DNA of 64,000 nt from Xestospongia muta (taxonomy: Eukaryota; Porifera; Demospongiae; Haplosclerida; Petrosiidae), in the NCBI GenBank assembly GCA_963693285.1, contig OY848930.1, positions 5,456,001 through 5,520,000 on the forward strand, read 5' to 3'. Shown here piece by piece: positions 10,320-27,441 of this stretch (position 1 is the stretch's first letter; the number at the start of each line of letters is the position of its first letter). A model generated the notes under the pieces. It was not told the origin of the DNA and did not search any database. It worked only from the letters and a program-made list of their open reading frames with translations. Both the position numbers and the translations under genes were made by a program.

Positions 10320-13300
10320 TTAATGTCTTGCGTGTTTGTGTTTGCCCTAAAAAATAACAAAAATTAATAATTATAAAAGTTAAAAAATGTTACTTTTTTA
10401 TGATGAGATGATTTGTGCTTGCAATGTTCAGATTTTATAGTCTTATTTGTTAATTCTAACGATATAGGAGGAGGTAATGCTGGACCAAATAACTCTGGTT
10501 CGACAGATACAGGTGGTTCCTATAAGTTATTATATATAATAAAACTATTAACAATGTTTATATAAACATACAATTTGAACTGGTTCTGTTAGTAAGGGTA
10601 TTGCTATGTGAGAAAGATTCTGCCATTTTTTATCAGAATGAGGAACATCTACTTCCATTGGTAACTCTTCTGTTGCCATGGTAACATCAGTAGGATCATT
10701 CTCGTCTTCCGATTTGCTCTCAGCAAAAATTGAAACAAATACACTCATAGAAGGTCTCTGTACCTATAATTATATTATGTAAATACAGGGGTTCACACAA
10801 TAATTATTACCTCTTCAATAATAGGTTCCTCTACTTCAGTAATAGGTTGTTCTACTTCATTAGTTAAATTGCCTTCTTCACTAATTGGTATTTCCTCTTC
10901 TACTGCCTTTTCAGTGGCCAGCATACTTGATGTTGTTGACAACTCAAATTGCATCACTTTATTGAGTCTTGTAGAAGACTTTAATCTTAATGGGATACCT
11001 ACAATATCTGAACTACAAATACCACATTATAATATACACAGACTAGTAGCTATATTGTACTTTGGATAAGGATCTGGTACGTTGAATCGTTTACAAATGA
11101 CACTATGTGGATGCCATTCCAAGACTTCTCTTGTCATTACACCAAACATACCTATAGCAGCAGCTTCAGTAGCATCTTGGTTCTAGAATTAAGATAGTTG
11201 GAAACTAAAGTGAAACTACTCTAACTTCTTCAACATGATCTGTGTCTTCACTACTACTCTGTCTAAATTTGTCAGAGAGAGCTTGAGATAATGGTTGAAA
11301 TAATCGAGCTTTACGTGAGAATTCATCTAACTCTTTTTGTTTCTCCCACTCAGTAAACTGGCGACTTTCATGATCTAGTTTTTGGGTTTATTCCTAATTG
11401 TTTTACACTAACTTACCATTAAATTTCCTGCGGCCTTTAAGATAAGCTTCATAACGAGCTTGTTTAGAAGGATTGTCTGCATACGGCTGATAGGCTACAA
11501 TGATAGTATTTATAAAATATTACACTACATTTATTAACTCACTTCCAGAAATAATTCTATCTCCAATATCATTGGTCTTTTCAGGAGGAGAATATGGTAT
11601 CATTTTCTCACTGGTATCTTTATACTTAGAAGATTTCTCACTGGTATCTTTATACTTAGAAGATTTCTCACTGGTATCTTTATACTTAGAAGACTTCTCA
11701 CTGGTATCTTTATACTTAGAAGACTTCTCACTGGTATCTTTATACTTAGAAGATTTCTCACTGGTATCTTTATACTTAGAAGACTTCTCATTGGTATCTC
11801 TATACAATAATAAATCTATGACATCAAAGAAAACATACTTTAATTTTTTAGCTTGTTGTGCTAATGTTTTGACTCGTTCTCTATCAGTTGAGCTCATAAG
11901 ATCAAATACTGACTCTGTAGGTTACAAATATCATTTAAGTAATTATTACATAATAATACCAAGTGGTTCTGACAAGAGATGACCTCTTTCACTAGCAGAT
12001 ACAACCAATGGTAATCCTAACAACATATAATAGAGTAATAGCACTACAATATATTAAGTACCTTCTTTTTGTTCAACAGGACAACTTGTAAAGACATGTA
12101 CTGGTACAAATGACTTAGGTACAACAGGTAGAGGATAAGCCTACAACTTGTACTAAATACAAACACACTTTTATGTTCATTGTAAGTACTTTAACATGAT
12201 GTGACCGACTTCTCATTTTAACAAACATTTCTAAACTCCAAAAATCTTTGTAGATAGTGTATATAACTAATCAGTTACCATAGCAACAACGTATACCTGC
12301 TTTATGGCCAGTCCAGCCAAAATCCTGTGCCCGACTTAACTCCATATCAGTAGTCATTGTTCTGTTATAAGATGTAATACTTTCCTGTGAATAAATATCT
12401 TCATCTTCATCTTCTAAAGCACCCACACCAAATGCCTATCTTATATATAAACCATACTAACTCATTAAGTTAATACTTACTTGTCCTGACATACCATAGA
12501 CACTACCACTGTAGCCAGTAGTAGAGAGAACACCTTGTTCTAACATACCTTGATATCCAATACCATGGTCATCAACTTTACTCTCATACTGCCAAGGTGC
12601 AATATCATGTGGACCAAACATAAAGACATTTTCATCAGGTAAAGAACAACCATATACTTTAACACCATCTATTAAAAGTGGGCGTGGCTAACTACTTTAC
12701 AAAAAGAGAATACCTTCATCTCCTGTCTTTGCTGAGCGTAACACTTTGGGTCCTACTCCTTGTCCTTCTCTCCAACCCATAGACTTTAATAGCACTTTAC
12801 CAATAGTGGAGTGAGCTGGAATAATGAAGTCCTGTAAAGGTGGTTCACCAGGTATAACAGACAGATGAGAGATCGGTTTCTTTATGGAAGTTGTCTTCTC
12901 TTGTTCAAAAGGTTCTCGAGTTGATACTTCACGAGGAGCAATACCAAAAGTATCTAAATCCTTTAAAATAATTTATAAATACACACAATTTAAAAAAACG
13001 ATCTATTTACATCTTCATCCATATAGTCTTCAGGTCGTTGTCTTTTTGATTGAGATTTTGTGCTTCGTGAGGACACAAAGGAAGATGGTACCCATCCTAC
13101 CATAGTATATTATACTAGTATTACTCCAACACACATACCTTCTTTAGATCCTACAGTATTATAATATCCTGCTGAAAATCCACCAGTAAAGGCACCATGG
13201 AACCGTCTACGACCTTGTTTATCAAGAACATATTGATCTTTTTGTTTCTTTTCCTTGGCTTTTACAATATCTTCATCAGTTTGTAGTATCTCAAATGCAC

Positions 13301-13352
13301 TGCCAATTCGTACATAACTTTCATCATCAGAATCCTCATGTCTACCTGCCAT
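10320..13352 (-). CDS. GPATCH1: G-patch domain protein 1 (spliceosome-associated)
   Basis: Nuclear protein of the C complex spliceosome. The start [19 protein letters not shown] matches the family acidic N-terminus; a more upstream in-frame ATG at 13391 is less likely. Then come [52 protein letters not shown], and the G-patch [19 protein letters not shown]. The C-terminus is basic ([17 protein letters not shown]), like the lysine/histidine-rich tail of human GPATCH1. Many short introns. A 10-residue tandem repeat unique to this copy lies in one exon (separate entry). The stop is 32 bp before the AKTIP start on the same strand. Confidence 0.93.
11611..11806 (-). repeat. Coding 30-bp minisatellite in GPATCH1 ([10 protein letters not shown] repeat)
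   Basis: Six full copies and one partial copy of a 30-bp unit, exactly in frame, encode a 10-residue [10 protein letters not shown] repeat in the middle of GPATCH1. Copies differ only at a few silent or near-silent sites (AGATTT/AGACTT), so expansion is recent. The segment is hydrophilic, rich in K, S, D and Y, and probably disordered. Human GPATCH1 has no such repeat as far as I recall. Confidence 0.95.
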
Positions 13353-13508
13353 ATTACTAGTGGGCGTGGCTTGCAAGACAACAAATAACACTTTATTATT
13401 ATAATAGTTAAAGTATACATTTTAAAAACAGTCAATGATTTGGCCCTTAATTTACTAGTTATTTTCTCATACTAAAACTGCAGGATTTATTATATACAAT
13501 GTATGTGA

Positions 13509-15268
13509 TTACAACAATTCATATCTGTGAAGATGAATACGTTGAATGATATCACGACAAGACTCAAACACTCTTCTAATATTTTCGGTGTCAACAGCCG
13601 TAGTAAAATGAGGATAACATGCATGACGTCCATCATTAGAACGTTGACTAATACGCTATACACAATTACATCAAATAAAATAAAAATACAATTTGACTCA
13701 CCAAAAATTGATCTCTAAAGAAAAATTTTGCCTTGAAGACGAGATCACTGTCGCTAGCATCTCTACTTTCTATAATACATACAATATAGTTATAATATAT
13801 GGCAATAAGACTTACCATATGATGCTTGTGAAGGTCGATATGATGCAAACTCAGGAAAATAATCCTCTATTTTAAATCTACGACTTTCCACTTTTTCTTT
13901 TAAGATGTCCATTTTGTTTAGAAACAATATGATAGAAACAGTTCTCAACCACCTAACACAATGTTCAAACTTAAACTATATAATATCTCATTACCTGTTG
14001 TTCCATATTTGTTCAAACAAATGTAACGATTCTCTCAATCGATTCTATAACACATATGATTATTATAAAAGTACATCAAAACTTACAGTACGATCATCTT
14101 CCCTGATGACCATATTAAAACTGCTACAAGCAATAACATAAATAATAGCAGTGACATCTGGAGAGTGTCAATAAAAATATGACAATAATCTTTTGTTTAC
14201 CATTAAAACATTGAATCCATTTACTGCGTTCAATTCTCTGTCCCCCAACATCAAACATGCTAAAAGCAATGAATATTGTTATACTATTATAGCAATTAGT
14301 AGTACTCACTGGAAGTTAACTTTCTCAATTATAAATCGTGTCTCATATATACCTTTAGTCATGCGACGAGCTCTCAATATGTCCTACAAGAAAGAGGATA
14401 TATATTTAGTTTATGATATTATCATACGTCATCTGAAGGAAGATAATCTGGAGAAGAGACTTCACGTATCTTTCGAGTCTCCATAAAACTAATTAAAGAG
14501 ATAACTGGGCGGAGTCATTAGACTTTAACTTACTATGATGCACAATCTATTAGTTGATATTCATTAGATCGTTGATAACAGGTTTTGACACCTTCATCGG
14601 CCCATAATTCAATACAATGTTCATAGAATTCCTAAATATAGGAGATATAATGACATATTTAATAGTATTTACTGGAGGGAAGTTTGTTTCATAATCTGGC
14701 AAAGGTAAGATAACATCTTGAATGTAGGTCAGTCTGAGGCCATTTTCAGACTTTTGTAATGAAATAGGTGGATCTAGTTTTGCCATTTGAGAGGTTACAG
14801 TCTACAAAATAGACCAGATGGTAGTAACCATATATTATCAGGTTAAATTACAAGATAATCAACTAACTTGTATAACGTCACGTATATTACTACGAATATC
14901 GGCCACATTTTGTAAACGTTCTCTATAACACAAATAATAGCAACATAACTTAATAAATGAACATACTCATTAGAAAATCCATTCACATGTAGAATTTTCA
15001 TTTGTTTAACAACTGTTGACTTTCCAGACTCTCCAGCCCCTGTCATTTAACAAAATAGTAGTGTTAATTACTTCATTAATTAAACAAACTATGCTAACAC
15101 TGACATTAGACTCAATTAACCCTCACCAAGTAATAACAGTCGATGAGTTGATTTAAAGTCTACCTTCTCTCGTCGTAATTGCTGATCAATAGCTTTACTA
15201 ATTTCCTTTTGCCGAGCTCTTTCCTCTCTTTCTTCGTCAGAAATAGTTGGATCACCAAAACAACTCAT
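13509..15268 (-). CDS. GNAS: Heterotrimeric G protein alpha subunit, Gs class
   Basis: GTPase that couples receptors to adenylyl cyclase. Spliced exons give the P-loop [20 protein letters not shown], switch I region [19 protein letters not shown] with the conserved arginine, switch [34 protein letters not shown] (NKxD), [31 protein letters not shown] and the C-terminus IHLHRYELL. The YELL end, IEDYFPEF and overall spacing place it with Gs rather than Gi, Gq or G12. The chosen start gives [13 protein letters not shown]; the family usually begins MGC, so glycine 2 is serine here while cysteine 3 is kept. An upstream in-frame ATG exists at 15310. Divergent from the DUF445-like gene. Confidence 0.93.
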
Positions 15269-15484
15269 GCTTGTATAAATACACACACGGACAAATAAAT
15301 CAAAGAACAAGATGTACTTACTCTACCCAGTCAAAGGTACTGGTCCAAGACACACATACACACAAAGTAAAGTGACCCTGCCCTTGAAATGGTAGAGTAT
15401 TCTAACTATTACAAATATGGACTTTATTAAAACTTAGAGTAAAACGTCATTAACCCCGCCTTTCCTTAAAGTGGGTGTGGCAGA
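15269..15484. promoter_or_regulatory. Divergent promoter region, G alpha / DUF445-like
   Basis: 216 bp between two outward start codons. It contains CACACATACACACAAAG, CCTGCCCTTGAAATGG and, next to the + gene, AGTGGGTGTGGCAG, one of the CACCC-type boxes that recur throughout the window. The motif pair seen in other divergent promoters here is not found. Confidence 0.5.
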
Positions 15485-17104
15485 ATGCAGACTGCAAGCA
15501 GCTCTTTAGTTGGCTCTAAACGACGTAGATCCACTTATAGCTACAGGTATGAGACTGTTATTAACTAGTTGTGGTATTAATATTATTAGTCAATTAAGAT
15601 CACAATGTGTGCAGACATTGGGAATATCTGAGTTACACTCTGAACAAATCAGACCACCAGTTGGTACTAATAGTTTGAGTGGATCAATACAATTGGAGTC
15701 ACTAGTACAAAATAAAGATGTTATTGAACGTGACGGAAGAGTAGGTATGTACGTATTACTGTGTTGTCATGGTAACCATTGTGTATAGGTGATCATGTGA
15801 CCTCTTATCAAAGAGTGAGTGACACTGATGATGGCTTTATTTCAGTGTCATTTTCCGACGCTGAAAGAGCAGAACGAGATGAGTTTCAAGTTCTATTGAA
15901 AAAGGTATGCCATATTATCAATTTAGTATTAATTCTTGTAATCATTATAGGAGTCTAGTTGGAAACGATCTTGCCTTCATAAAGGACTTATTTCAAATAT
16001 GATATTCTTTATAATAATGGTAGTAGGTGTGGCATTAGTTGAGTATGAATTTCCATTTGAAGGATTTCGTTCTGTCACACAAAGTAATATATCATGTAGA
16101 AATAAAATTGAATTGTGTTATGGCTTGAGAGCTATTCGATCTGTCGGTATCTTTGGATTTGCAGGTATCTCAGTCACAATGTCTTTAAAAATTATACCAT
16201 AATTGTTACAGCTGGGATCATTAACTGGTTGTTTATTGAATTATTGTTTAGAAAAATATTTTGTTTATTTGGAAGGTAAGTGATTACATAACAGTCATGT
16301 GATCTTGTGTATCTATAGTGGTGTTATTCAAACACATTACAAAGATATACTGGATGGATTAAGATATGTCATTTTAGACGTAATATTTGACGTAGAAAAA
16401 TTACAACAATTTTTCTCAGGGAAAAATGAAAAAGTTCAGAAAATGTTAAAATTAGGTAAGGTCATCACAGTCAAAATATTGTCACAATCTTATGACAGAT
16501 GCGCAAATTGGAGGTTTATTAAATTCAGATGCAGCAAATACTGTAATTGATCAAAAAATTGATAGTATACTCTCTAGTCCACAAGGTAATTGCACTATTA
16601 ATAATTATTATTAGTATATTATTTAGGGTTTGTATTATTACATATGGGAGTTGACAAGGAAGCACTTCGTACAACTTTAAGATGTCATATTAAATCCTTT
16701 ATAAATGAAATATCTCCAACAGTAATTAAAGAAGTTTACACAATCAATTTACTATTATATATTGTTGCTATAGATATATAAACAATTTGTTGTGCCTGGT
16801 ATATCAGATGGAGAAGGTCTCAAAAGTGAAGTCAGTTATATTTTATGCTGACAGTGCACTTTATTAGCTAATATAGATCAATTATATATTGGAGCCTAAA
16901 CTAGCAGCATTGATGCCAATGGATGTTAATAAAGTAAGAGGTTACCATGGTAACTTGTATATTACATGTATTTCATAGATTGTGGCTGTGATGTTACGCA
17001 AACATTTAAGTTGGGTTATTATATGGGGAAATTTGTTTGGAACTGGAGTGGCGTTATTATATGAAGTCATACTATTAACTCTTAGATTAACAATTTACTC
17101 ATAA
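15485..17104 (+). CDS. DUF445-like multipass membrane protein
   Basis: Exon 1 gives MQTASSSLVGSKRRRSTYS. A polar N-terminal part follows (SDTDDGFISVSFSDAERAER), then a hydrophobic helix (MIFFIIMVVGVALVEYEF). Next is a segment reading AGIINWLFIELLFRKIF and SGVIQTHYKDILDGLRYVI, which resembles the DUF445 core (small-G-x-x-N-W/L-A-I-x-x-L-F then G-x-G-x-I-P). The C-terminal helix has HLSWVIIWGNLFGTGVALLY, resembling the DUF445 closing helix. The rest is amphipathic. Function of this family in eukaryotes is unknown to me. About ten exons joined by short GT-AG introns; the frame was chosen where several joins were possible. The stop is 12 bp from the FEN1 stop. Confidence 0.6.
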
Positions 17105-17116
17105 TATGTGTGGGTG

Positions 17117-19013
17117 TTACTTTCTTTTTAATTGTCCACCTGATTTTGTTTTCTTTTTGAGTGGTCCTTTGCTATGTCCATTGTCAGTACTCTTAATAGT
17201 TAATAATATTTAATTAACAGGATCATACTCATTAACATACCTTTCTTTTATTAGCAGGAGAAGGAATTGCTTTAAAAAAAGAATCTAAACGACCTTGAGT
17301 TGAACCTTCTTTGCTTTTTAATAACTTTTTGACTCCATTACGAATACGATCTTCACTAATATAACAGCATAATAATGTCACATGATTGTCACATGACTTA
17401 CTTAAAGCCTTTTTCTTCCACTAAGAACTGTATCAATCCTTCTTCATTAGGAGTAGTCCACTTTAACTAGATGACAATCATAATACATTATTATAAACAT
17501 AACACATTACTTCAATACTGTCAGGATCAGTAACTTCTGGCTCTGAGAACAAGCTCCTAGCATCCTATATTATAATCATGTTATCATCAGCTACTTGATA
17601 TCTCATATACAATATTGTATATATGGACAGGGCCTTCATTTTCAATAACACTTACTTCATATGGCCATTCATCAGGTACTTGATAACCTTTCTACAAGAT
17701 ATTACACAAACAATGGATGAAATAAAATGAAAAAATTACTTTTCCTTCTTTCTTAATAATTTCTATTATCTTCTCAATTGTACCGTGTTGTCGTAGCAAT
17801 GTGATCGCCTTTACAGGTCCAACTCCTAATATTACATATAAATTAGTAGGTGTGGTTTATTCTACCTACCTCTGATAGAGTCACAATAATCACAGCCCAA
17901 TAAGATACATAGATCTATAAACTATAATGAGTAAACTCCTAGTCATAAATAAGAAAATTATAATTTAATCTAAACCTCAGTTTGTGTCATCTCTAGTTCG
18001 GCTAATACACGATCTAAATGAATTTCTCTGACAGGAAGTTTCCTGTAATAAATTTAATTATTTGTTAATTAATGTAATTTATACCTTGCTTCACTTGCTG
18101 TTAAATTTCGTAGCAAAATGTTTGATCCAAAAGTTAATGCATCCATATCTTCAGTGGCTGTTGCAAACACTTTACCAGATCTAGCCAGTACAGCACATTG
18201 TGCTTCAGCTTCACAAGGAGCCTGAAAAAGAACTACATTACAATAATAAGTGGGTGGAGTTAATTACCTCGACATAAGGTATTCCCATCAATGTTAATAG
18301 TCGTTTGGCTTCATCAACATGTTGTAATGTCACCTTGACCTATAAGCTATGACATCATTATGACATCATTGTGTTAATGACATACAAGTCTCTTTTGAAA
18401 CTTTTCCATTCCTTCTGTATCACCTATATAATAATATAATATGACCACACCCCTATAATTAACATAATATTACCTTGTTCTTCAGCTTTTTCTAATTCTT
18501 TTTGTGCTACAGATCTTCTTTCTGCTCTTTTAGCTAGCTAGTATTATAGATATAGATTATGTTACATTAATTATTGTATACTTACTTCACCAGATTTAAG
18601 TGTAGGTGGTTTACCATCAAATACATATCTAGTTAAATTCATGTACATATGATCATCACATGACAATCACATGACTTACACAGGTTTAATACCATTTTCT
18701 ACCATACGAATTGTCCGATAAAAGAAGCCCATTAAATGACTATTTAAATTAGAAAGTACATAATTATAATATTCATATGGTACCTTGTTGTTTCTCCACT
18801 TTCTGTTGTTAACATTTGTCCATCTTGTCTTACAGCTATTAAGAACTGATAGAGACTCATGGATGCATCAATAGCAATTTTACGACCTATATATATTATA
18901 TATTGTTACATAACTTTAATTGATTGCTTACCAAAATAACTTTTAAATTCATGATCTTTAATACTTGATGGAGCATAGTCTCCTAGCAACTTGGACAGAC
19001 CATGGATACCCAT
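17117..19013 (-). CDS. FEN1: Flap endonuclease 1
   Basis: Structure-specific nuclease that removes 5' flaps in Okazaki fragment maturation and long-patch base excision repair. Spliced protein begins [20 protein letters not shown], which requires this ATG because the family N-terminal glycine enters the active site. N domain: [44 protein letters not shown] domain: [28 protein letters not shown]. Helix-hairpin-helix: [23 protein letters not shown]-binding PIP box QGRLDSFF is near the end, followed by a basic tail ending QLKRK. All catalytic acidic residues I could check are present. Divergent from the small basic-tailed gene at 19088 with 74 bp between starts. Confidence 0.97.
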
Positions 19014-19087
19014 ACTGTGCCACCTCTTTTTAATAACACGTGGGTACACGGAATTTTACGGAAGTATTTAAACAAATAGCAGAAATC
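19014..19087. promoter_or_regulatory. 74-bp divergent promoter FEN1 / 19088 gene
   Basis: Very short shared promoter. It holds ACACGTGGG, then TACACGGAA and TACGGAAGTATTTAA. The ACACGTGG box and the ACGGAA core are the same words found in the promoters at 24774, 37732 and 44041, though the TCTGAAATTT block is missing here. Confidence 0.55.
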
Positions 19088-19852
19088 ATGGCATTAGAGC
19101 AACATATATCAAACCAAGATACTGAAGCCATTATCAGTATGTGTAACAAGTATTTAAAGTTGTTCTATATTATATATTGTAGACTGTGTACCTATTAACT
19201 TCCAACACGAGACAGTTAATCCTGTTCATTTAGCTATATTCACTGTTGAAGAAATATGGTCAAATAAAATGGCTGATTGGTACGACTCTTCATTTGAGCT
19301 CATGAAATATATAAATGGTTGTGTACCTAATGTACAACCAAATACGTACAACAGATTACTTATTAATATGATGATGAAGGTGCGTTGCTATAGTAACGAT
19401 ATCTTTGTCATATGTTTAATAGTCTGCAGTATATGTTTATATAAGTGATCTATCAGAAAACAAGACAACATTTCAAAGTTGTGTTGATAAATATTTCAAT
19501 AGTACAGATAAAGTAAGTCTTGTTATAAAATGTATTACATATATTATCTCACTATAGAATCCATTAAATGTTAAGGCTCGTAGCAATCTGTTATCTTTAC
19601 CCAATGAAAGTGACTTGTTTGTAAAGAGTTTAATATTTGGGAAAACAGCAGAAACTGAACATGTTCAATTAGTTCAGTTACTTCTTAACTATTTTAAAGC
19701 AATAAAAGATACTTTACTGCCACCTTCTGAACTGTCTACAAAACAAGTACATATTTAGTATTAACTATAATGACTTATTCGTTATTATAGCAACTTGAAA
19801 CTACATCAACTACATCTATTCTTAAGAAACATAAAAAGAAAAGAAAGTTATT

Positions 19853-19856
<4 letters not shown>
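19088..19856 (+). CDS. Unrecognised protein with basic C-terminal tail
   Basis: Five exons splice cleanly to about 215 residues. It begins MALEQHISNQDTEAIIN, contains LAIFTVEEIWSNKMADWYDS, INGCVPNVQPNTYNRLLINM, VDKYFNSTDKNPLNVKA and VQLLLNYFKAIKDTLLPP, and ends in a lysine-rich KKHKKKRKLF that looks like a nuclear or nucleolar signal. The body is mostly helical with no obvious membrane segment or signal peptide. I do not recognise the family; a distant helical-bundle relation to telomeric TRFH domains crossed my mind but is not supported. It shares a promoter with FEN1, suggesting cell-cycle or DNA-metabolism expression. Its TAA overlaps the LARS2 TAA on the other strand. Confidence 0.75.
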
Positions 19857-24773
<4,917 letters not shown>

Positions 24774-24928
24774 GTGTAGGTGTGGCTTAATTACACGTGG
24801 ATAAGAGAATACAAAAGTATACGGAAACACTCTGAAATTTATACACAAAATTAAAGGGAAAATAAATCAGTTCCGTATACTACAGCTTGAGTACACGTTG
24901 TTGACTCCCTTCTCTATCCCTTGTTATA
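24774..24928. promoter_or_regulatory. Divergent promoter LARS2 / NDC1 with shared motif pair
   Basis: 155 bp. It contains TACACGTGG at 24792, GTATACGGAAACACTCTGAA then ATTT at about 24817-24840, TTCCGTATACTACAG at 24871-24885 and TACACGTTG at about 24892-24900. The same words in the same order occur in the EDC4/MRPL4 promoter, and the inner pair also in MEAK7/IMPA1. GTATACGGAA and TTCCGTATAC are inverted copies of each other about 45 bp apart. Confidence 0.75.
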
Positions 24929-27420
24929 ATGCAATGGTTTACATATGTGGTAAGTGTTCAGGATATATTCATATAACAGCAATAGTGTAGGTTTATCCAT
25001 GGAGAACTGCTGCTAGTACTGTATGGTTTATAATATTGACCACACCTATTTTATTTGTCTATCAACTTATTTATGTAAGCTAAGTGATATTGTATTACTT
25101 TTTAATATATTATAAATTAGTGTAATTTGTTGTGGTGGACTAAAGAATGGGTGGAGTCACTGGTCACATTAGCATACATTACATTTTATTATCTCTGTCT
25201 AATTGTTCTTCATATAAGTCACTCGTGGTCACTAACAGGTATGATGTCATAATGATGTCTTATGATGTCATTTTGTAACAGTTAAACCAGTTGTTGCAAA
25301 AACACGATTGGAAAAATTATGGAATATTATTAAACCAAAGCATTTCTTTATCATATGCTTCTATGTTGCTATGGCAACCATACAAGCTATGTGTTTAATG
25401 AATTTGAGTGGATCGACACAATATCAGTAAGTTACCATAGCTACCATTGTTGCTATGGTTACTGTTAATAAACCATTAGGTTACCAGTGATGACACAAGG
25501 AGCTTTTCTAGTAAGCCACACCCCTCATTAGTCAATATCACTCTTACATTATGCAGGGTTTATTATATAGTTTACGGTATTTTAAAAACAATGATTTTGT
25601 GCTTTTATTTCCTACACTTCAAGTAAGTATTTTATTAATACCTGCAAGAATTGTCTATCTTTATAGCAAAGGAAACTATTTAGAATGAAAGCACATTTTA
25701 TTCAGTTGCTAAAAAAGGCTCTTCTCCTTTATTTTAAGGTAATATAGACCATATATATTACTATAAATATTAGATTGTTATAGGATATCACCATTTTTAT
25801 ACCAATTTATATTCTATTAAGTAAGCTGAACATATTATAAACCAAATATATTACATGTTATTAGATTGGTGGTCATCAGGTCTTGTAATTTCTATCAAAA
25901 TGTTCTTTGATATTTGGTTACTATGGCAAATGTTACTAACTGGTATTACCTTGTATATCACTTGGTATGTGAGTATTAAATTATTCAGAGTATTTCATTC
26001 TGAGGTAAACTCAACAATTGTGAACAGTAACTGATTACATTTCTAATAGGCCATTACGTTCCCAGTTGTTGTCTCTTTTACAGAGGAATCACCTCGTGTA
26101 TTATCTAATGCCTTAAAATCTGATAATTTATTACTTAAAGTATGATAATATTATCATTATACCTCAAATATATCTATATGATGTATAGTACCTAGGGTTT
26201 TTAGATTTAGCAGATATATCTCTGAATTCTCCAGCAAGAAGACACCAGGTAGACATTTATAATTCAATATTTTTAATATTATCTTTTTAAAAGATATTTA
26301 GTCTAAGTTCTCAAGGTCAACCTGCTACATGGGACAACATTCACTTAGAATGTATACAAGTAATACAAAGTTTTATTAAACAATTAGGAGGACAACTACT
26401 TGAACAGACTCCTTCCCTCCCTCCAGTAACAGGTAAGACCCTATCATTAGTGAATTAATAAAGATCTAACTAACTAGAACAACGTACTAAACTGACAACA
26501 AATAAAGGATGGTGTTATCCTGATCAAATAACTCAATCCAACATTACAAGAAGACAGATTATAAACACAAGAGCTTCTTTGTCATCTTACAGTAAGTATG
26601 TGTTACAAATCTTTGTTGTATAATTCTCTCACAGGTGGTGCACAAGATGTACCTCCTCCTTATCATGAGGACCAGTGGAAGCAAGTTAGAGAAGCTGTTA
26701 TAACTTTAAAGAAAGTACCAACAGCCTTAGCTGTCTATTTAAAAAAGAAAGCAATCTTTTCATTCTTCTTAAAAGAAGTATGAATAATATCGTAACCACA
26801 CCCCTTCATTAATTCTTAATACTAGTTGCCAGAGGCAACTCAAAATGCACCATATTGTCAGACCCCTCTTTATCTGTGGGCAATAACTGGTATGTATTGC
26901 AATGTATGTATGTGTGTGTTATATTGTATAATAGCTTTGTGTCAGTTAACATCTATGTCATATTATGAAGATAAATATGGTGTAGTTCAAAGAGTAAGTA
27001 AATTTATAATATATCTTGTTAAATTATTTTATTTCAGACATTACCCAATACTCTTAATACATTATTACAATTGTCACAGGTAAGAACAATATTTTGACCA
27101 CACACTCTTAATAAACAATTAGTTATTGGAGAAACAAGTACGACAACCTTTTGGCTCCGCCCACTTTGATGACAACAGATTAGTGTTGCTACTTAGGAAT
27201 GGAAAATATGCTTTGAAAACAGGTACATGTAACATAATGACCACACCCACTAATAACTGTACCTCCTAGCTGTTAATGAAGGCTTGCAACTGTTATCTCA
27301 AACATTCCATCATGAAACCAGGTACATTATAAGTACTATATTGTGTGTGTATGTGTCTGTAGATTTCTGCAGTTAACAAGTGATAATATACAGCAATGGA
27401 GTAAGCTCCATCCCCAATAA
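24929..27420 (+). CDS. NDC1: Nucleoporin NDC1 (TMEM48)
   Basis: Transmembrane nucleoporin needed for pore and spindle-pole insertion. The N-terminal half holds about six membrane segments (VWFIILTTPILFVYQLIY, LAYITFYYLCLIVLHI, FFIICFYVAMATIQAMCLM, DITIFIPIYILL, MLLTGITLYITWYVS). The cytosolic half matches human NDC1 closely: VLSNALKSDNLLLKYLGFLD, SPARRHQIFSLSSQGQPATW, VYLKKKAIFSFFLKELPEAT, QTPLYLWAITALCQLTS, YEDKYGVVQRTLPNTLNTLL, ALKTAVNEGLQLLSQTF. It ends WSKLHPQ. The long linker of human NDC1 is shorter here. About sixteen short introns. Divergent from LARS2; the stop is 21 bp from the CDT1 stop. Confidence 0.92.
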
Positions 27421-27441
27421 AGTGATATAACTTGTATAATA

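Noticed and set aside
11500..11982. 160-codon + strand frame with [10 protein letters not shown] repeats
   Set aside because: Antisense of the in-frame repeat in GPATCH1, whose minus-strand reading continues conserved sequence on both sides.
13353..13391. Upstream ATG giving [13 protein letters not shown] before MAGRHED in GPATCH1
   Set aside because: The family begins with MA-x-x-D/E-D/S acidic sequence; MAGRHED fits it directly.
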